DNA of 64,000 bases from Galaxea fascicularis (Eukaryota > Cnidaria > Anthozoa > Scleractinia > Euphylliidae): contig OX419345.1 of NCBI GenBank assembly GCA_948470475.1, positions 7,052,090-7,116,089 on the forward strand. Direction: 5' to 3'. Positions 20,568 to 31,005 of this stretch are shown here, one piece after another (the stretch's first letter is position 1; the number at the start of each line of letters is the position of its first letter). The position numbers were made by a program, and so were the translations under genes. A model generated the notes under the pieces. That model saw only the letters and a list, made by a program, of their open reading frames with translations, was not told the origin of the DNA and made no database searches.

Positions 20568-23500
20568 TTTGTATTATTTGTTGTGGTATTCAAAAGAAAC
20601 ACCGCAAGGGTCGTGGTCCAGGCTCTGGAAGGGGTAAAACATGTGGACGAGGGCACAAAGGACAGGGCCAGAGGAACACCAAACCCAGGCTTGGTTTTGA
20701 GGGAGGAAATACACCATTCTACCTTTCAGTACCAAAGCATGGATTCAAAAATATGTGAGTATAAATTATATAATTGTACACTGTAGTGTGTGGCCAGTGG
20801 ATCAGGTGGTTCTTGATTATCCAATTTTATCCAATATAAAAGATACTGTAACATAGTCTCTTATACTCATTTTACTTTCTTACAGTGTTTTGTAGATTTT
20901 TACTCCTCAAAATGCAGACAGATTTGAAGTCTACATGCAAATTAGATCACTTTCCAAATATCTTTGTAGTAAAAGACTAAATAACAGCACTATCATTCTT
21001 AAAACTGGTCTCCCTCTGAATTAATAATAAATTTTCCCCATTCAATGTTTTTTTTTTCTTTTTGGTTTTGTTTTTTTGTTTGTTTGTGATAACATTGCCT
21101 GGAATTGTTTGTTTTTGTGATCTGTAGAAAACAGAAGGTCTACTCACCTTTGAACTTGAACCGGTTGCAGTTCTTTATCGACAGTGGTCGCCTGAACCCA
21201 AAAGAGCCCATAACCATGTACCATCTTTGGAGATCAGGAGCAGTAGGTGGAAAAATAAAGGATGGAGTCAAGCTGTTGGGAACGGTGAGATACATACGAT
21301 CTGTTCTTTCACTTTTGTATTTCGTCAGGAATATCAATTAGTTATTTCCTTGCCCCAACAAAGCCAACTAACATTTACCGGTATTTCACGGTGTTTCCTC
21401 GTAAAATGAGCTCTGCCTTACATTGTAAGTTTTTAATATCACTTTAAAAACCGGCAAGACAGATTGAAACCAAACAAACCCCAAAGTAATGGTTTTCTCC
21501 TGTTTAAAATTACTTTTTCAGTCAAGAAAAACTATATAAACAAGCCTCTTTGGATTATGGGAGGGATTAATTAATTTTCAACTCGATAAATTGGGACAAC
21601 TTTTCAAGTTTTTCTCTTGTGTCGTGGACAGCTACAGATTATCAGGGTTCGGTCGCGACTTGAAAGTCCTTGAATTTGAAAATAAAAATTCAAGGCCTTT
21701 AAAGTCCTTGACAATTGCAGTCAGTGCTGGAAAGTCCTTGAAATTTGTTGTCAATTTTACCCAACGAAGCTTCTCGAGTGTCTGAGACGAAAATCGGCGC
21801 ACTCTCCGCTTTGAGCATCTGATGTCGCATTATATTGGCTTGATTTTGCCCCTCTTGGATTCCTTGAAAAACAAAAAAATGTGTTCTTGAAAGGCCTTGA
21901 AAAGTCCTTGAATTTTTGCTCGAAAAAAGTGCACAAACCCTGGATTATGGTTCGCTCCCTGTTTAACAATACAGCTTGGTATCTTTATTTTGGTGTTCTT
22001 GTAGTATATGGAGTTATGAGGAAAGTACCCGAGATACACTTGAACCCCGTTTTTTCCAACTCGTGTTCATTTCCGTTGGTTTTGCCCCGTTTTTTGGACG
22101 CGTTTTACTACACTGAATTCAAACTCGGTTATTTCGAATTCCCCGCTTATTCGAACTAATTTTTGTTTCGTTTGGACTTGATTGTACCCTTTTATTTCGA
22201 ATTTTAATTAAAAAGGTAGTCGACAAACATCAGACGCATTGTTTTTGTCCAGGCGCACAATTTGAATTTTGCAATATGCCAGTCCCGTATTTGTAGTTAC
22301 ACATTAAAACAGTGCCATTAGTCTACGTCTTGTTTTCAATAAAGCAAATACTTTAGTTAAATATTTTGGGGAATGCATATGGATATTCCGAGCTCAGAAA
22401 AAAATAATGAAAATATTGTGACATTTTTGGTTAATGAAGGCCTACCAGAATATATTATTTGATGTATTTAATGCTGAACCGACTATTTCGAACTATTTTT
22501 TCTTTCCTTGCCACTTCGAATTAACGGGGTTTAACTGCACTTGGTTTTAATTAGACCCTGAAAGGTAAAAATCACTTTGATGTAACCCCTTTAATTTGTA
22601 TAGGTAATCATAGGATTTCGAGTGTAATTTTGAATAAATAAGCACGAGTAAAGTCTTTCAAAGACCAACAAAATTGCACGAGCCCGTAGGGCGAGGCAAA
22701 GACCTCCGGAAGTGTTCGGGTAATCTTCGGAAATCTTCGGCAGTATATGGGCGATCTTCGGAAATCGTCGGAAGGTTTCGTACAACCTTCGGATTTCTTC
22801 GGAAGTTGTCGCACAATCTTCGCAGGTCTTCGAAGGGCGTTGGATGGCCTCTGGCAGTCTCTTCGTTTTGACTTCGGAAATCTTCGTTGTAAATTTGCAG
22901 TGTGTTTACTAAAATTGCGCTCCTTTTTAGCCAATCAGAACTGAGGAATTTTTTCAAGTGTATTATTAACACGAAAACAGACAAAAGATAAATTAATAAT
23001 AAATTTATACTAAATGCCTTTAGCCAACCACGGACCAACTGGCATTCTATCAGGGTTTTTCATCTCTTGGGTGGTTGGAATACGTGTGGGGATTGTTTTT
23101 TTCTTGATGCTGTATATGCTTAATATACCCAACGCAAAGAAGTGTGAAACTGCCATTGCATCAACCCAACGGAATCTGCAGTGGTAGCCCTGTGACATTC
23201 TCCTCTTGGTATTAGCTTGGTAAACTGCGGCTATTTCAGATTCAGAGCGAATGGTGGAACTTTTCACTCAAATATACCGAGGCAGTCTGCGACTTACGTT
23301 TTATCGGAAGTAAAATTGGAAGTTTTCTGTTCAAACCTGATGCGCGTTTCTTGAAACCCCCGACACTTTTTGGGCCTACTTCGTTTGCCGTAATTTCCTA
23401 CGTACCTTGAAAACGAAGACGTTTCCAAGTATGAAATTTTTCACAAAGTTTCCCTTTCATATCTTGAAATCATAGTAAAAGACCAGCTTTTTAGAATGAG

Positions 23501-24275
23501 GAGATCACAGTTTTAGAAATGGCTTTTCGGGACTTTCGAGAAACGGGTCCCTGATATTTATTTTCAGACGGTGACCAATGGATAAAAAACTTTGAGCCGC
23601 ACATACTTAACATGCAGAAGTTAATAGGGTTCGTTTAACGGGCATATTACCAATATTCTGGAAAGAGAATGTACTTTAAAATCTGTGTAGTATTTGTTGC
23701 CCGGAAATGATAACAATAACGAAAAGTAAAAGCAATTGATGCCATTTTTTATTTAAGAAGAAGGACTTGTCTATTTTTTCAAGGTATTTTTAGTTTGCAA
23801 TATCCCCATGAAGGTTACTGTCGAAATATGCCCTCACCCTCCCTCCCCCCTTCCAACCACAAAAACGCGCCTTTAGTGAGGGAGTACCACCCTCTCCCTT
23901 CCTCCCTTGTTCAGACCTATCGGATTCTCAAACATTTTACATAGCACACCAGTGAAAATTCATTTGCTTATTTGATAGGGAAAGACGTGGTTTCAAGCAA
24001 ACATTGACATCGAAGTTAGCCGGGCTTCCAAAACCGCCATAGAGGCCATAGAAAAACAGGGAGGGAAGATAAGCTGTGCTCATTATAACAAACTGGGGCT
24101 GCGTGTCCTTCTCAAGCCGGAGAAATTTGAAGGCCGGCTAATTCCAAGACGAGCTCGTCCACCTAATGATCTGATGGAGTATTACACAGACCCAGCCAAC
24201 AGAGGGTACTTGGCGGATCCTGTGGAACTTGAAAAAGCACGGAGCATTAACGGGCTTACAAGCGAAGTAGATTAG
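17952..24275 (+). CDS. MRPL15: Mitochondrial ribosomal protein uL15m (MRPL15), four-exon gene
   Basis: Component of the mitochondrial 54S/39S large ribosomal subunit and homologue of bacterial L15. Exons 17952-18050, 20597-20754, 21128-21284 and 23979-24275 join through GT-AG introns in matching phases (0, 2, 0) to give 236 residues. Exon 1 has an N-terminal stretch with '[12 protein letters not shown]', as in animal MRPL15. Exon 2 holds the L15 rRNA-binding signature '[19 protein letters not shown]' and '[10 protein letters not shown]'. Exon 3 has '[16 protein letters not shown]', and exon 4 has '[12 protein letters not shown]' and '[14 protein letters not shown]'. The protein stops soon after that motif; vertebrate MRPL15, from memory, runs about 60 residues further. 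The introns are loaded with transposable elements. The ATG (AACATGGCG) has good context. Confidence 0.93.
19238..20124. mobile_element. 887-bp piggyBac-like non-autonomous element
   Basis: It begins CTCTTTGAAGACAGC and ends GCTGTCGTCAAAGGG, with TTAA on both sides (19234-19237 and 20125-20128). The TIR and TTAA duplication fit piggyBac. Small open frames inside show no transposase similarity. Confidence 0.7.
20255..20570 (+). mobile_element. tRNA-derived SINE with (TTTA)n tail
   Basis: A box GGATGGCCAAGTGG and B box GGGTTCCAATCC are followed by a non-tRNA body (CTGAAAAGCCCCTCTAGGGG) and a long (TTTA)n tail at 20498-20570. The tail ends only about 26 bases before the exon 2 splice acceptor of MRPL15. 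Confidence 0.8.
20597..20754 (+). CDS. MRPL15: MRPL15 exon 2
   Basis: Acceptor CAAAAG|AAACAC and donor AT|GTGAGT. 52 codons plus two bases. It carries the glycine/arginine-rich L15 signature. Confidence 0.93.
21128..21284 (+). CDS. MRPL15: MRPL15 exon 3
   Basis: Acceptor CTGTAG|AAAACAG completes the split codon. Donor AACG|GTGAGA. 52 full codons, phase 0 at the end. Confidence 0.92.
21643..21942. mobile_element. hAT-like 300-bp element ('AGTCCTTGAA' family)
   Basis: The ends CAGGGTTCG and (inverse) CAGGGTTTG are hAT-like and are directly flanked on each side by GATTAT (21637-21642 and 21943-21948). The interior repeats AAGTCCTTGAA on both sides of the centre. Located in MRPL15 intron 3. Confidence 0.7.
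22037..22537. mobile_element. pogo/Tigger-like non-autonomous element
   Basis: The left end CACTTGAACCCCGTT and the inverse of the right end CAGTTAAACCCCGTTAATTCGAA match the TIR type of pogo/Tigger transposons. A TA precedes the left end. The interior has repeated TTCGAA words. No transposase. Confidence 0.55.
22595..22969. mobile_element. Repeat element A with TTCGG minisatellite core
   Basis: Starts 'TTTGTATAGGTAATCA' and ends 'TTTTTTCAAGTGTATTATTAA', the same boundaries as element B at 43511-44188. The core (22700-22890) is a degenerate tandem array of AATCTTCGGAA / GTGTTCGGG units. Located in MRPL15 intron 3. Confidence 0.75.
23979..24275 (+). CDS. MRPL15: MRPL15 exon 4 (terminal)
   Basis: Acceptor TTTGATAG|GGAAAG, phase 0, 98 codons to TAG at 24273-24275. 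It encodes the C-terminal L15 fold with '[14 protein letters not shown]'. Confidence 0.92.
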   Translation, partial: GKTWFQANIDIEVSRASKTAIEAIEKQGGKISCAHYNKLGLRVLLKPEKFEGRLIPRRARPPNDLMEYYTDPANRGYLADPVELEKARSINGLTSEVD

Positions 24276-24507
24276 AAAGTTTGCTTTGTGAGGGGTATAA
24301 GGTGTGATTTGAAAATTTATGCGACGACTCTGTTAACAATAATAGCGTTTTTTTTTTCCAGTAACTGAACTTTCTGGAGGGTGAACAAAACCGCTAGTGA
24401 TACAGTGTGTTATGGGCAAAAACTATGGCAACGACCAAACAAAAGATTTAGCTTATAAATCAGTTGCCATCGCGTTATGTATCTGCTCAGTTACAACGTC
24501 CCAAACG

Positions 24508-24513
24508 AATAAA
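24508..24513 (+). promoter_or_regulatory. Polyadenylation signal, MRPL15
   Basis: AATAAA about 235 bases after the stop codon, followed by GT-rich sequence (GGAGTTAGTTTTGTAAAC). Confidence 0.6.
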
Positions 24514-24660
24514 GGGAGTTAGTTTTGTAAACAAACTGCAGTGCTGTTTTGGTGGGTGAGTAGTGCATGTACACGAAAATTTGGTTTTCTCACAGGCAGC
24601 CCAAGCGCAGTACGTGAAAATTACTGAGGATTGAGTCAAGTTATAGTGTTTCCAACCGCC

Positions 24661-25026
24661 GACCGGTTGGCTCAGTGGGTAGAGTGCCGGACTACTGTGC
24701 GGTAGGTCGTGGGTTCAAACCCTGGCCGGACCAACACTCAGGGTCTTTAAATACCTGAGGAGAAAGTGCTTCCTTTGCAATGACATCTGCAAGTGGTTAT
24801 TAGACTTTCTAGTCTTCTCGGATAAGGACGATAAAACCGGAGGTCCCGTCTCATAGCTCTTTACAATTGATTCTGTGAAAGAACCACTAGGGACGTAATG
24901 AACCCTGGCTGTGACCACCCCTAGTGCTTGCCTTCTTTCAGCATTTGACCAGGTATTCTGCTCGCGCATTTGATTATTTATACAGAAAATGCGCAATATA
25001 AATGTTGAATATTATTATTATTATTG
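24661..25026 (+). mobile_element. tRNA-derived SINE with (ATT)n tail
   Basis: A highly tRNA-like head (GGTTGGCTCAGTGGGTAGAG; GTGGGTTCAAACCC) is joined to a body starting ACACTCAGGGTCTTTAAATA, and ends in (ATT)n. The long fused body and simple-repeat tail mark it as a SINE and not a tRNA gene. Confidence 0.85.
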
Positions 25027-25051
25027 TTTCTACAAGCCGTTTATAGATATT

Positions 25052-25502
25052 GGGAGTTTAAGATTCTACGACGTCGACGGCAACGAAAACGTCATTTCAA
25101 AATACAACTCCTCGTTTGTGTAACTCTTTCGCGATTATTCCAATTTGTTTAACATGAAAAATGCTGGTGAGCTGGCCAGGGTCTAAATTACTATGAACGA
25201 TGTTAAAAGCAAAGAAAGAGAAAGAAAAAACATTTTGGTACATTTCTTTGCCGTCCTCTGCGAAACAACAACGTGAAGTGACCAAATTTGGGGTTTTCTC
25301 GAGAACGTGAGTGTATGGTGACAAGTTTTTCTTTCTCTTTCTTTGCTTTAACATCGTTCATAGTGATGTAGACCCTGGACAGCTCACCAGCATTTTTCAT
25401 GTTGAACAAATTCGAATAATCGCGAAAGAGTTAAACAAACGAGAAGTTGTATTTTGAAATGACGTTTTCGTTGCCGTCGCCGTCGTAGAATCTTAAACTC
25501 CC
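25052..25502. mobile_element. Near-perfect foldback MITE, 451 bp
   Basis: Arms of about 175 bp (25052-25228 and 25325-25502) are inverse complements with few mismatches and start GGGAGTTTAAGATTCTACGA. Same family as 5419-5746. The central 100 bp is unique. A transcript would fold into a long hairpin. Confidence 0.85.
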
Positions 25503-26559
25503 TATTATTGTCGGACGGCGTTACCGAAGAAAAACTGAAAATAATGCGAAATCAGTGAAGTATTCTCAATACCTTAACTCTAATGTCCCTTGGCGTGTCC
25601 TGACTTGTTTGAAGCCAATGTTGTCGATTTTTTAAACCTGAAGTACTGTCCACTGTAAAAGAAGGAAGCAGACGCGGTCGCTAAGCTAGAATTTGAATCC
25701 TGTATCTCTTCAGTTGGAGAAGCAAAAACGGTCAAATTTGGGGCGGGACAATCAGCGATTCTCAGGCGTTTACGGTAGAATTTGGAGACGGCGTGCAATG
25801 AACATGGAGTTTATTTGTCTACGGTCCCGCTGATGGTGATTTGCCGTAAATAAGTGCTTTTATTGGAAATTTATTGGCCTTCACACCTCGACGGTTGGTT
25901 TTTCCTGTCTCCTGCCTTCCTTTCTTTTGGACAAATAGAGTTTGAGTCACAAAATGCATGTATAATTAACGAATGGGGCTGTGCGGAAATCTTTCCAATT
26001 TTTCTTTCAGTTTTTCTTTACTTAAGTTTTGATTGTCATTTTGTACTTACCAGACCGAAGTCGAAACTTTTCAGGGGCATCGAACGAGAAGTTTCGAAAT
26101 ATCTGTTCGTGAGAGTCTACCCGTTCTAAGACTTTCGGATAATGCATTGCCAAAAGCTAATGATTTCTTAACTAAATAAATCACCTAAAAGATTCGCAAC
26201 CAGGGAAATCCAGGGGAAAATAGTCTTTTAGATTTTCGGAAGGGATATTTTTGCAACTTTTGGCGTTTAACAAAGTCGCCTAGCATTTTCGGATAAGCAG
26301 ATAGTTAGCAGAGAAGTTCTTCGAAGGCAAAGTTCAGCTAGCAATTTCTGAAATGAAGATTTCACTCCCTAAAATGTTTGTGTACTCCAACTTTCAGCTA
26401 AGAAATCCAAATAGATCAAATTTTTGTAGCTGATTAAAACAACTCTTTGAAACATTACAAGGAGCCTAGAAATATCCCTCAAAGGTGTTTTTGCTTAATT
26501 TACTCGCTGAGTGCCTCTGACTTCTCGCTTCTCGCCAAACAAAATTAATAAATTAATAA

Positions 26560-26609
<50 letters not shown>

Positions 26610-26656
26610 ACAGCAATAATTTGGAAATATGCCTTCACCTCATTACAAACATCGGA
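25503..26656. other. Gene-free repeat-rich DNA
   Basis: No gene is supported. It contains a fragment of the 26657 family at about 25930-26000 (AGAGTTTGAGTCACAAAATG) and an (ATT)n microsatellite at 26562-26608. Confidence 0.5.
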
Positions 26657-26798
26657 AAGATTTCCACACAGCCCCATACATTAATTCTACATGCATCACT
26701 GTCAGTACTAACCCTGTTCCAAAAACGAATAGAGTTCGAGTCACTTCTGGTCACTAAATGCATGTATGTTTAATGTAGGGGGGCTGTGTGGAAATCTT
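26657..26798. mobile_element. 142-bp MITE (AGATTTCCACACAGCCCC family)
   Basis: The ends AAGATTTCCACACAGCCCC and (inverse) AAGATTTCCACACAGCCCC match. The interior 'CCCTGTTCCAAAAACGAATA' recurs at 30922-31005 and, inverted, at 58075-58225. Confidence 0.75.
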
Positions 26799-26905
26799 GC
26801 CCAAACATCCAACATTTTCCTGGTTCTATCCCGTTTCCTGTGCCATCGTCCATTGCTGGATTGCAAATGACGTCATGGCAGCCATGTTGGTGGTCAAGAA
26901 CAATA

Positions 26906-29900
26906 TAGTTAGGGAGCATATGTCATAAAATAAATTTCCGTGGGATTTTTATGGTGAAACCAAACGACCTACCTAGATGTGTTAGAGAAACCTGAAGAAC
27001 ATAAAAAATGTTGTTGGGATTTTTGTAACCTGCACCGGCACTGGAATCGAGGCTCGGATATAAAATGGAGTGTAAATTACAAGATGCTTTTGAAAGCATA
27101 CTAGAATTTAACAATGTGGAAAATCGGAGGGGCGGACGAAAGGCCTTGAAGCAGTTGCTACTCCGAGAGATACCAGAGATAGAGTGTCATGCACCTAAAC
27201 TTGTCAATGAGTCCGGGCGAGTCAGTATCAAGAAGACAAGAGATCAAGCAATTCAGATGACTGAGGATCACACCGCAAACATAGACTCCGATATGAAAAC
27301 TCTGTTTGATGCCGCCTTAATAATTAGCAAATCTTTCACCAAATGTAGGAAGTGGAAGTTTACAGGTTTACTGAAAAACTTGCCTGATGAGAACGAACCA
27401 GCAGAGCTTTTTAGTTTTTATAGGTGGATTATACAAGGCCCAAAACATGAGCTTTCTGCTGGAGAGAAATCTCAGGGAGTGTACAATCGTAGAATGGCTC
27501 TATCTCAGACCACTGTATCGATGTGTTTGACTGCGAGGCAAGTCATGATAAACAAGAAGTCCGATGTTGTAAGATCCTCGTCGGAAATGCCGCTGCAGTT
27601 AGCCGTTGGAATAGCTGTACACCAGGCCGTGAGAAGCAAGCAGCTCATAACCATGCTACATGGATTTGGAATGTCAATGTACTACAACAGGATCCTGAGA
27701 GTAAAGGCCCAAATCGAAGCTAGCGCTCTAAAGCGCACGGAGCTGAATGATGGTCTATATATATACCCCATGATGTAGTTTTAGAAAGGCCCATCTTTTT
27801 TGCGGTCGATAAAGTGGATTTCGCAGAGGACATTGTGGTGAAGAAGCGCAAGCTCCCGGCAACGTGGAAGACCACTGGGAAAACAGTTAGGGTGGCTACA
27901 AAGGATAAGATCATCGAACTAAAGGAGGATCGATGTCTCTTCGCGCAGATGATGGTAATCTGCAAGTCCCGTCCTGAAATAGACATCAAAGAGGCAGTGG
28001 GAGTGCACCAGTTCTCGGTAGTACGTTCCACGATCAATGTTTGCCGCCGATGGCAATATGTGCACTGTTCCGCAAAGAGCGCTTTGACTGATGAGTATTC
28101 TAGAGAAGCTGCCAAGGTATAGATCAGTCGAGCAGGCTGAACCCACTGACCAGCTGCAGTTGGCTAATGCAGATGTGCAGATCACGGTTTCCATTGTAGA
28201 TGGTATTGCCGAGGTACAAACACTGAAAAAATCGGATTGGATCAGGACCTGCTCGGATCTGGCCGATGATTTCACTGTGACTATCTTCGACGAGTACCGA
28301 GATGCAGATGAAGTTCGTCTTATTTTCGACAGGTTTGTCACTCCCGCTGATATTTACCTTGTAAACCTTTATATTTATATTAGTTATAATTACCTACATT
28401 AATGGGCACGTTATTCTGCTTTTAGGTATGATGTACCATTGTCTTTAAAGACTGTATCTTGCGATTTCCAAGGTATACTATCAACTGTTATTCATCCAAA
28501 AACAATGATCCTATATATAATGTACTACAAGAAGAATAGGGCCGGATATAGAGGTAACGATAGTAAACCTACATGTAGTACAACCTTTCTTATTCAGGTA
28601 CCGATGAAGAGACTTTTGGCACATGTGAGTACCAATTATGAACTGACGCAATATCTTACCAGCAAGACTCAAGAGAAGGGACGTCAGAATGGTTTACACG
28701 TGGTGGTTGCATGGCGCCGTAAGTGTAGAGCAACACGGATAGGCGTACCTCGATAGCGACCAAGAGGAGGCAGATACTACATGCAGTAGATGCCACCGCA
28801 TCAGGAGCAAAGAGTATCAAGATCTTCTCGCCGGACACCGACGTGTTTGTACTGGCTCTTAGACGTTACCCGGAGCTATGTGCGGACACTTCAGTCGTCA
28901 CCGGAAGAGGACAGCGTCACCGAAATATCTAGCTCTGTCCAATTGTCCGCGCTTTAGGAGCAGCTAGAGCGACAGCACTACCCGGCTTTCATGCCTGGAG
29001 CGGAGCTGATGTCAATGGAAACTTTACATTTAAAGGGAAGCTGGAATGCTGGAAAGCGTTTCTTGAAGCTGATGAAGAGTGTGTCACTGCAATTGTAGAT
29101 CTCGACTCCACCATCCTTCCCACAGCTGGCGGCATGTTCTATGCAATAGAGAAGCTAGTGTATCAACTTTACCTGCCCAAAACTAAGATATCCAGCCTGA
29201 AAGATCTAAGTTGGCTCCTCTTTCGAAGAAAACAGGCCGAATTAGAACGACTACCGCCTACACAAGCTGCTCTCCGAGAGGCCGTTAAGCGAGCGCATTA
29301 CCAAGCCATGATCTAGGCCAATGACGAAGTCTCTAATCCAGACCTTCCCTTGCCAGAGAACTATGGATGGAAAGGTTATTATAAATTAACGTTTGATATA
29401 GTAATAAACTCTCAAGTTCGACACTATAGATCGAGACGTCTTATTCTTTTATATTTCAGACAAATGGATGCCGGTGATGACGAGACTGCAGCCGGCACCC
29501 GATGCTGTTCTTTATCTTGTCAAGTGTGGCCGTGGGAAGGACAAATGCGGAAAAAACAAGCGCAGCTGACGAAGGGCGGGTCTCACTTGCGCAGATCTAT
29601 CGAGCCGCAGCGACGACGAGACAGGAGAAGCGTGTGACAATGTCCATATGATTGAGAATGATAGCTGTATTGATAGCTGGATGAGCAGGACGATAGCAGC
29701 GAGGAAGACGAGGATGATGAATGATTCTTACCAAACATCCATGTTCTATAGACCGCAATGCATTATGGGATAAATTGTACCGTTTTTAAAGCCGTTATCA
29801 TCGCCAAAGGCCTGACTAGGTTTTGGGTGGTAATAATTATATATACCTGTAAACCTGCTATGGTTAACATGATGCCCTCGGAGCAACCTTAATTATAGCT

Positions 29901-29965
29901 AACATATCGCATAGCTAAGGCCTGGTCTAAACGTTGAGCCAACGTCTGCATATGCTCCCTGACTA
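26906..29965 (+). mobile_element. 3.06-kb DNA transposon with TIRs and ATA target duplication
   Basis: The left end TAGTTAGGGAGCATATG (26906-26922) and the inverse of the right end TAGTCAGGGAGCATATG (29949-29965) match at 16 of 17 positions. ATA flanks both sides (26903-26905 and 29966-29968). The interior is filled by one decayed gene of a repetitive family with a PIN/XPG-nuclease-like motif and Cys-rich C terminus. Three-base target duplications and an XPG-like nuclease bring the Academ superfamily to mind, but this is from memory and unverified. Confidence 0.7.
27065..29636 (+). pseudogene. Decayed PIN/XPG-like, Cys-rich transposon gene
   Basis: This belongs to a large repetitive family seen in cnidarian and other invertebrate genomes; its exact role is uncertain and it is probably transposition-related. 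The N-terminal frame 27065-27778 (237 aa) includes 'HGFGMSMYYNRILRVKAQIE'. A 2-bp slip in a TA run near 27760 shifts the frame to 'FFAVDKVDFAED'. More damage includes a frameshift near 28025, TGA near 28086 and TAG near 28754. Further on, 'IKIFSPDTDVFVLALRRYPE' (acidic PIN/XPG-like) and 'ALPGFHAWSGADVNGNF' precede 'RLPPTQAALREAVKRAHYQ'. The C terminus reads 'VKCGRGKDKCGKNKRS', a CxC-like Cys cluster interrupted by TGA. Intron-like gaps occur at 28332-28425 and near 29374-29460. Not functional as it stands. Confidence 0.75.
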
Positions 29966-29968
29966 ATA

Positions 29969-30218
29969 GTCCGTCTCTCCGCTGGGAACTAATCTGTATT
30001 TTTATGCAAATTCTGCGAAAAAATTGTACTGTATTGACCACCAACATGGCCGCCTTGTCCCGTGGTTGAAAAGAAAGAATTTTGACCTAGTGGCGCACGG
30101 TGTGTGTGGGATGGAAAGAACATTTTGAGCCCACGGTGAAGTGAGCACCCATACCAAACCACGGTGTAATTGCCCAGCGGTATATCTTCGTTGTGAGCGT
30201 TGTGAAAGAGTGCTGACC
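29969..30218. other. Gene-free DNA between two elements
   Basis: No feature recognised apart from short open frames on both strands without domains. Confidence 0.4.
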
Positions 30219-30720
30219 AAGGGACACGCTGCAAATAAAACGAACGCTGCAAATAAGAAACGAACGTACGCTGCAAATAAATATCATGCGCGCTCATACT
30301 GTCAGAGGGACTGGGTAGAATTCTAATTCGTTTCCAGAGTCCCTCTCTTTTTCAAAATATGCGAGTTTTCGTGATGTTTTGTTGCTTTTGTGGCACTGAG
30401 GAAACTCTAGAGAGTATCTGCGATAAAAGATGAACATCAAGTGATAAGGCACTAGTTTCACTGTGGTTATCCGTATGAAGCTACTGTGGGTCTTCTCAAG
30501 AAACGAGAAGGACTCAGTTCAAATGTGTATACAAACACTTAAAAGACAGCTGAAATGTCCTGGATTGAAAAGGGAAGGTAATAGACCTTGTCACAGTTTC
30601 TAACGCCATCTTTGCTTTTTATTTGTAGCGTTCTCTTTCTTTATTTGCAGCGTTCGTTTCTTGATTGCACCGTTCACTTTTTATTTGCAGCGTTTCGTTC
30701 GTTTTATTTGCGTGTCCCTT
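30219..30720. mobile_element. 502-bp MITE with subterminal CGCTGCAAATAAA repeats
   Basis: The ends AAGGGACACG and CGTGTCCCTT are inverse complements. Inside each end lie three or more units of CGCTGCAAATAAAACGAA (left, about 30227-30280) or their complement TTTATTTGCAGCGTTCG (right, about 30618-30713). The middle is unrelated. Subterminal repeats like these are often transposase binding sites. Confidence 0.75.
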
Positions 30721-30921
30721 GTGGGCCATCGTACATACGTGACGCATGCTATCCCTCGTATTATGGAAGAAAGTTTGACTACTATAAAAAGAAAGGAATG
30801 GTTTAACAAGTTACCGTCCGAACTCATCGTACCATACCAAGCAACGCCTCCGCAAAATTTCGTCAATAATTATACCTGCACATTAATTACATATCATATA
30901 ATTTTACATGCACCCCTTTCA

Positions 30922-31005
30922 TACTAGCCCTGTTCCAAAAACGAACGGAGTTTAAGTCACAAAATGAATGTATAACTATTATATAGGAAGTAGTGAGGAA
31001 ATCTT
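30922..31005. repeat. Fragment of the 26657 MITE family
   Basis: CCCTGTTCCAAAAACGAACG...TAAGTCACAAAATG followed by GAGGAAATCTTGCC matches the right half of the element at 26657-26798. Confidence 0.6.

Larger units (their letters stand above)
18051..20596 (+). other. MRPL15 intron 1 and its repeats
   Basis: The 2.5-kb intron holds an inverted retroelement tail (18279-18345, a TCAAATCAAATCAGATCAAAACTTTATTTA-type end on the - strand), the TTAA element at 19238-20124 and a SINE at 20255-20570. Confidence 0.7.

Noticed and set aside
24661..24735. Possible tRNA gene
   Set aside because: A and B boxes are good, but the acceptor stem is imperfect and the sequence continues into a SINE body with an (ATT)n tail.
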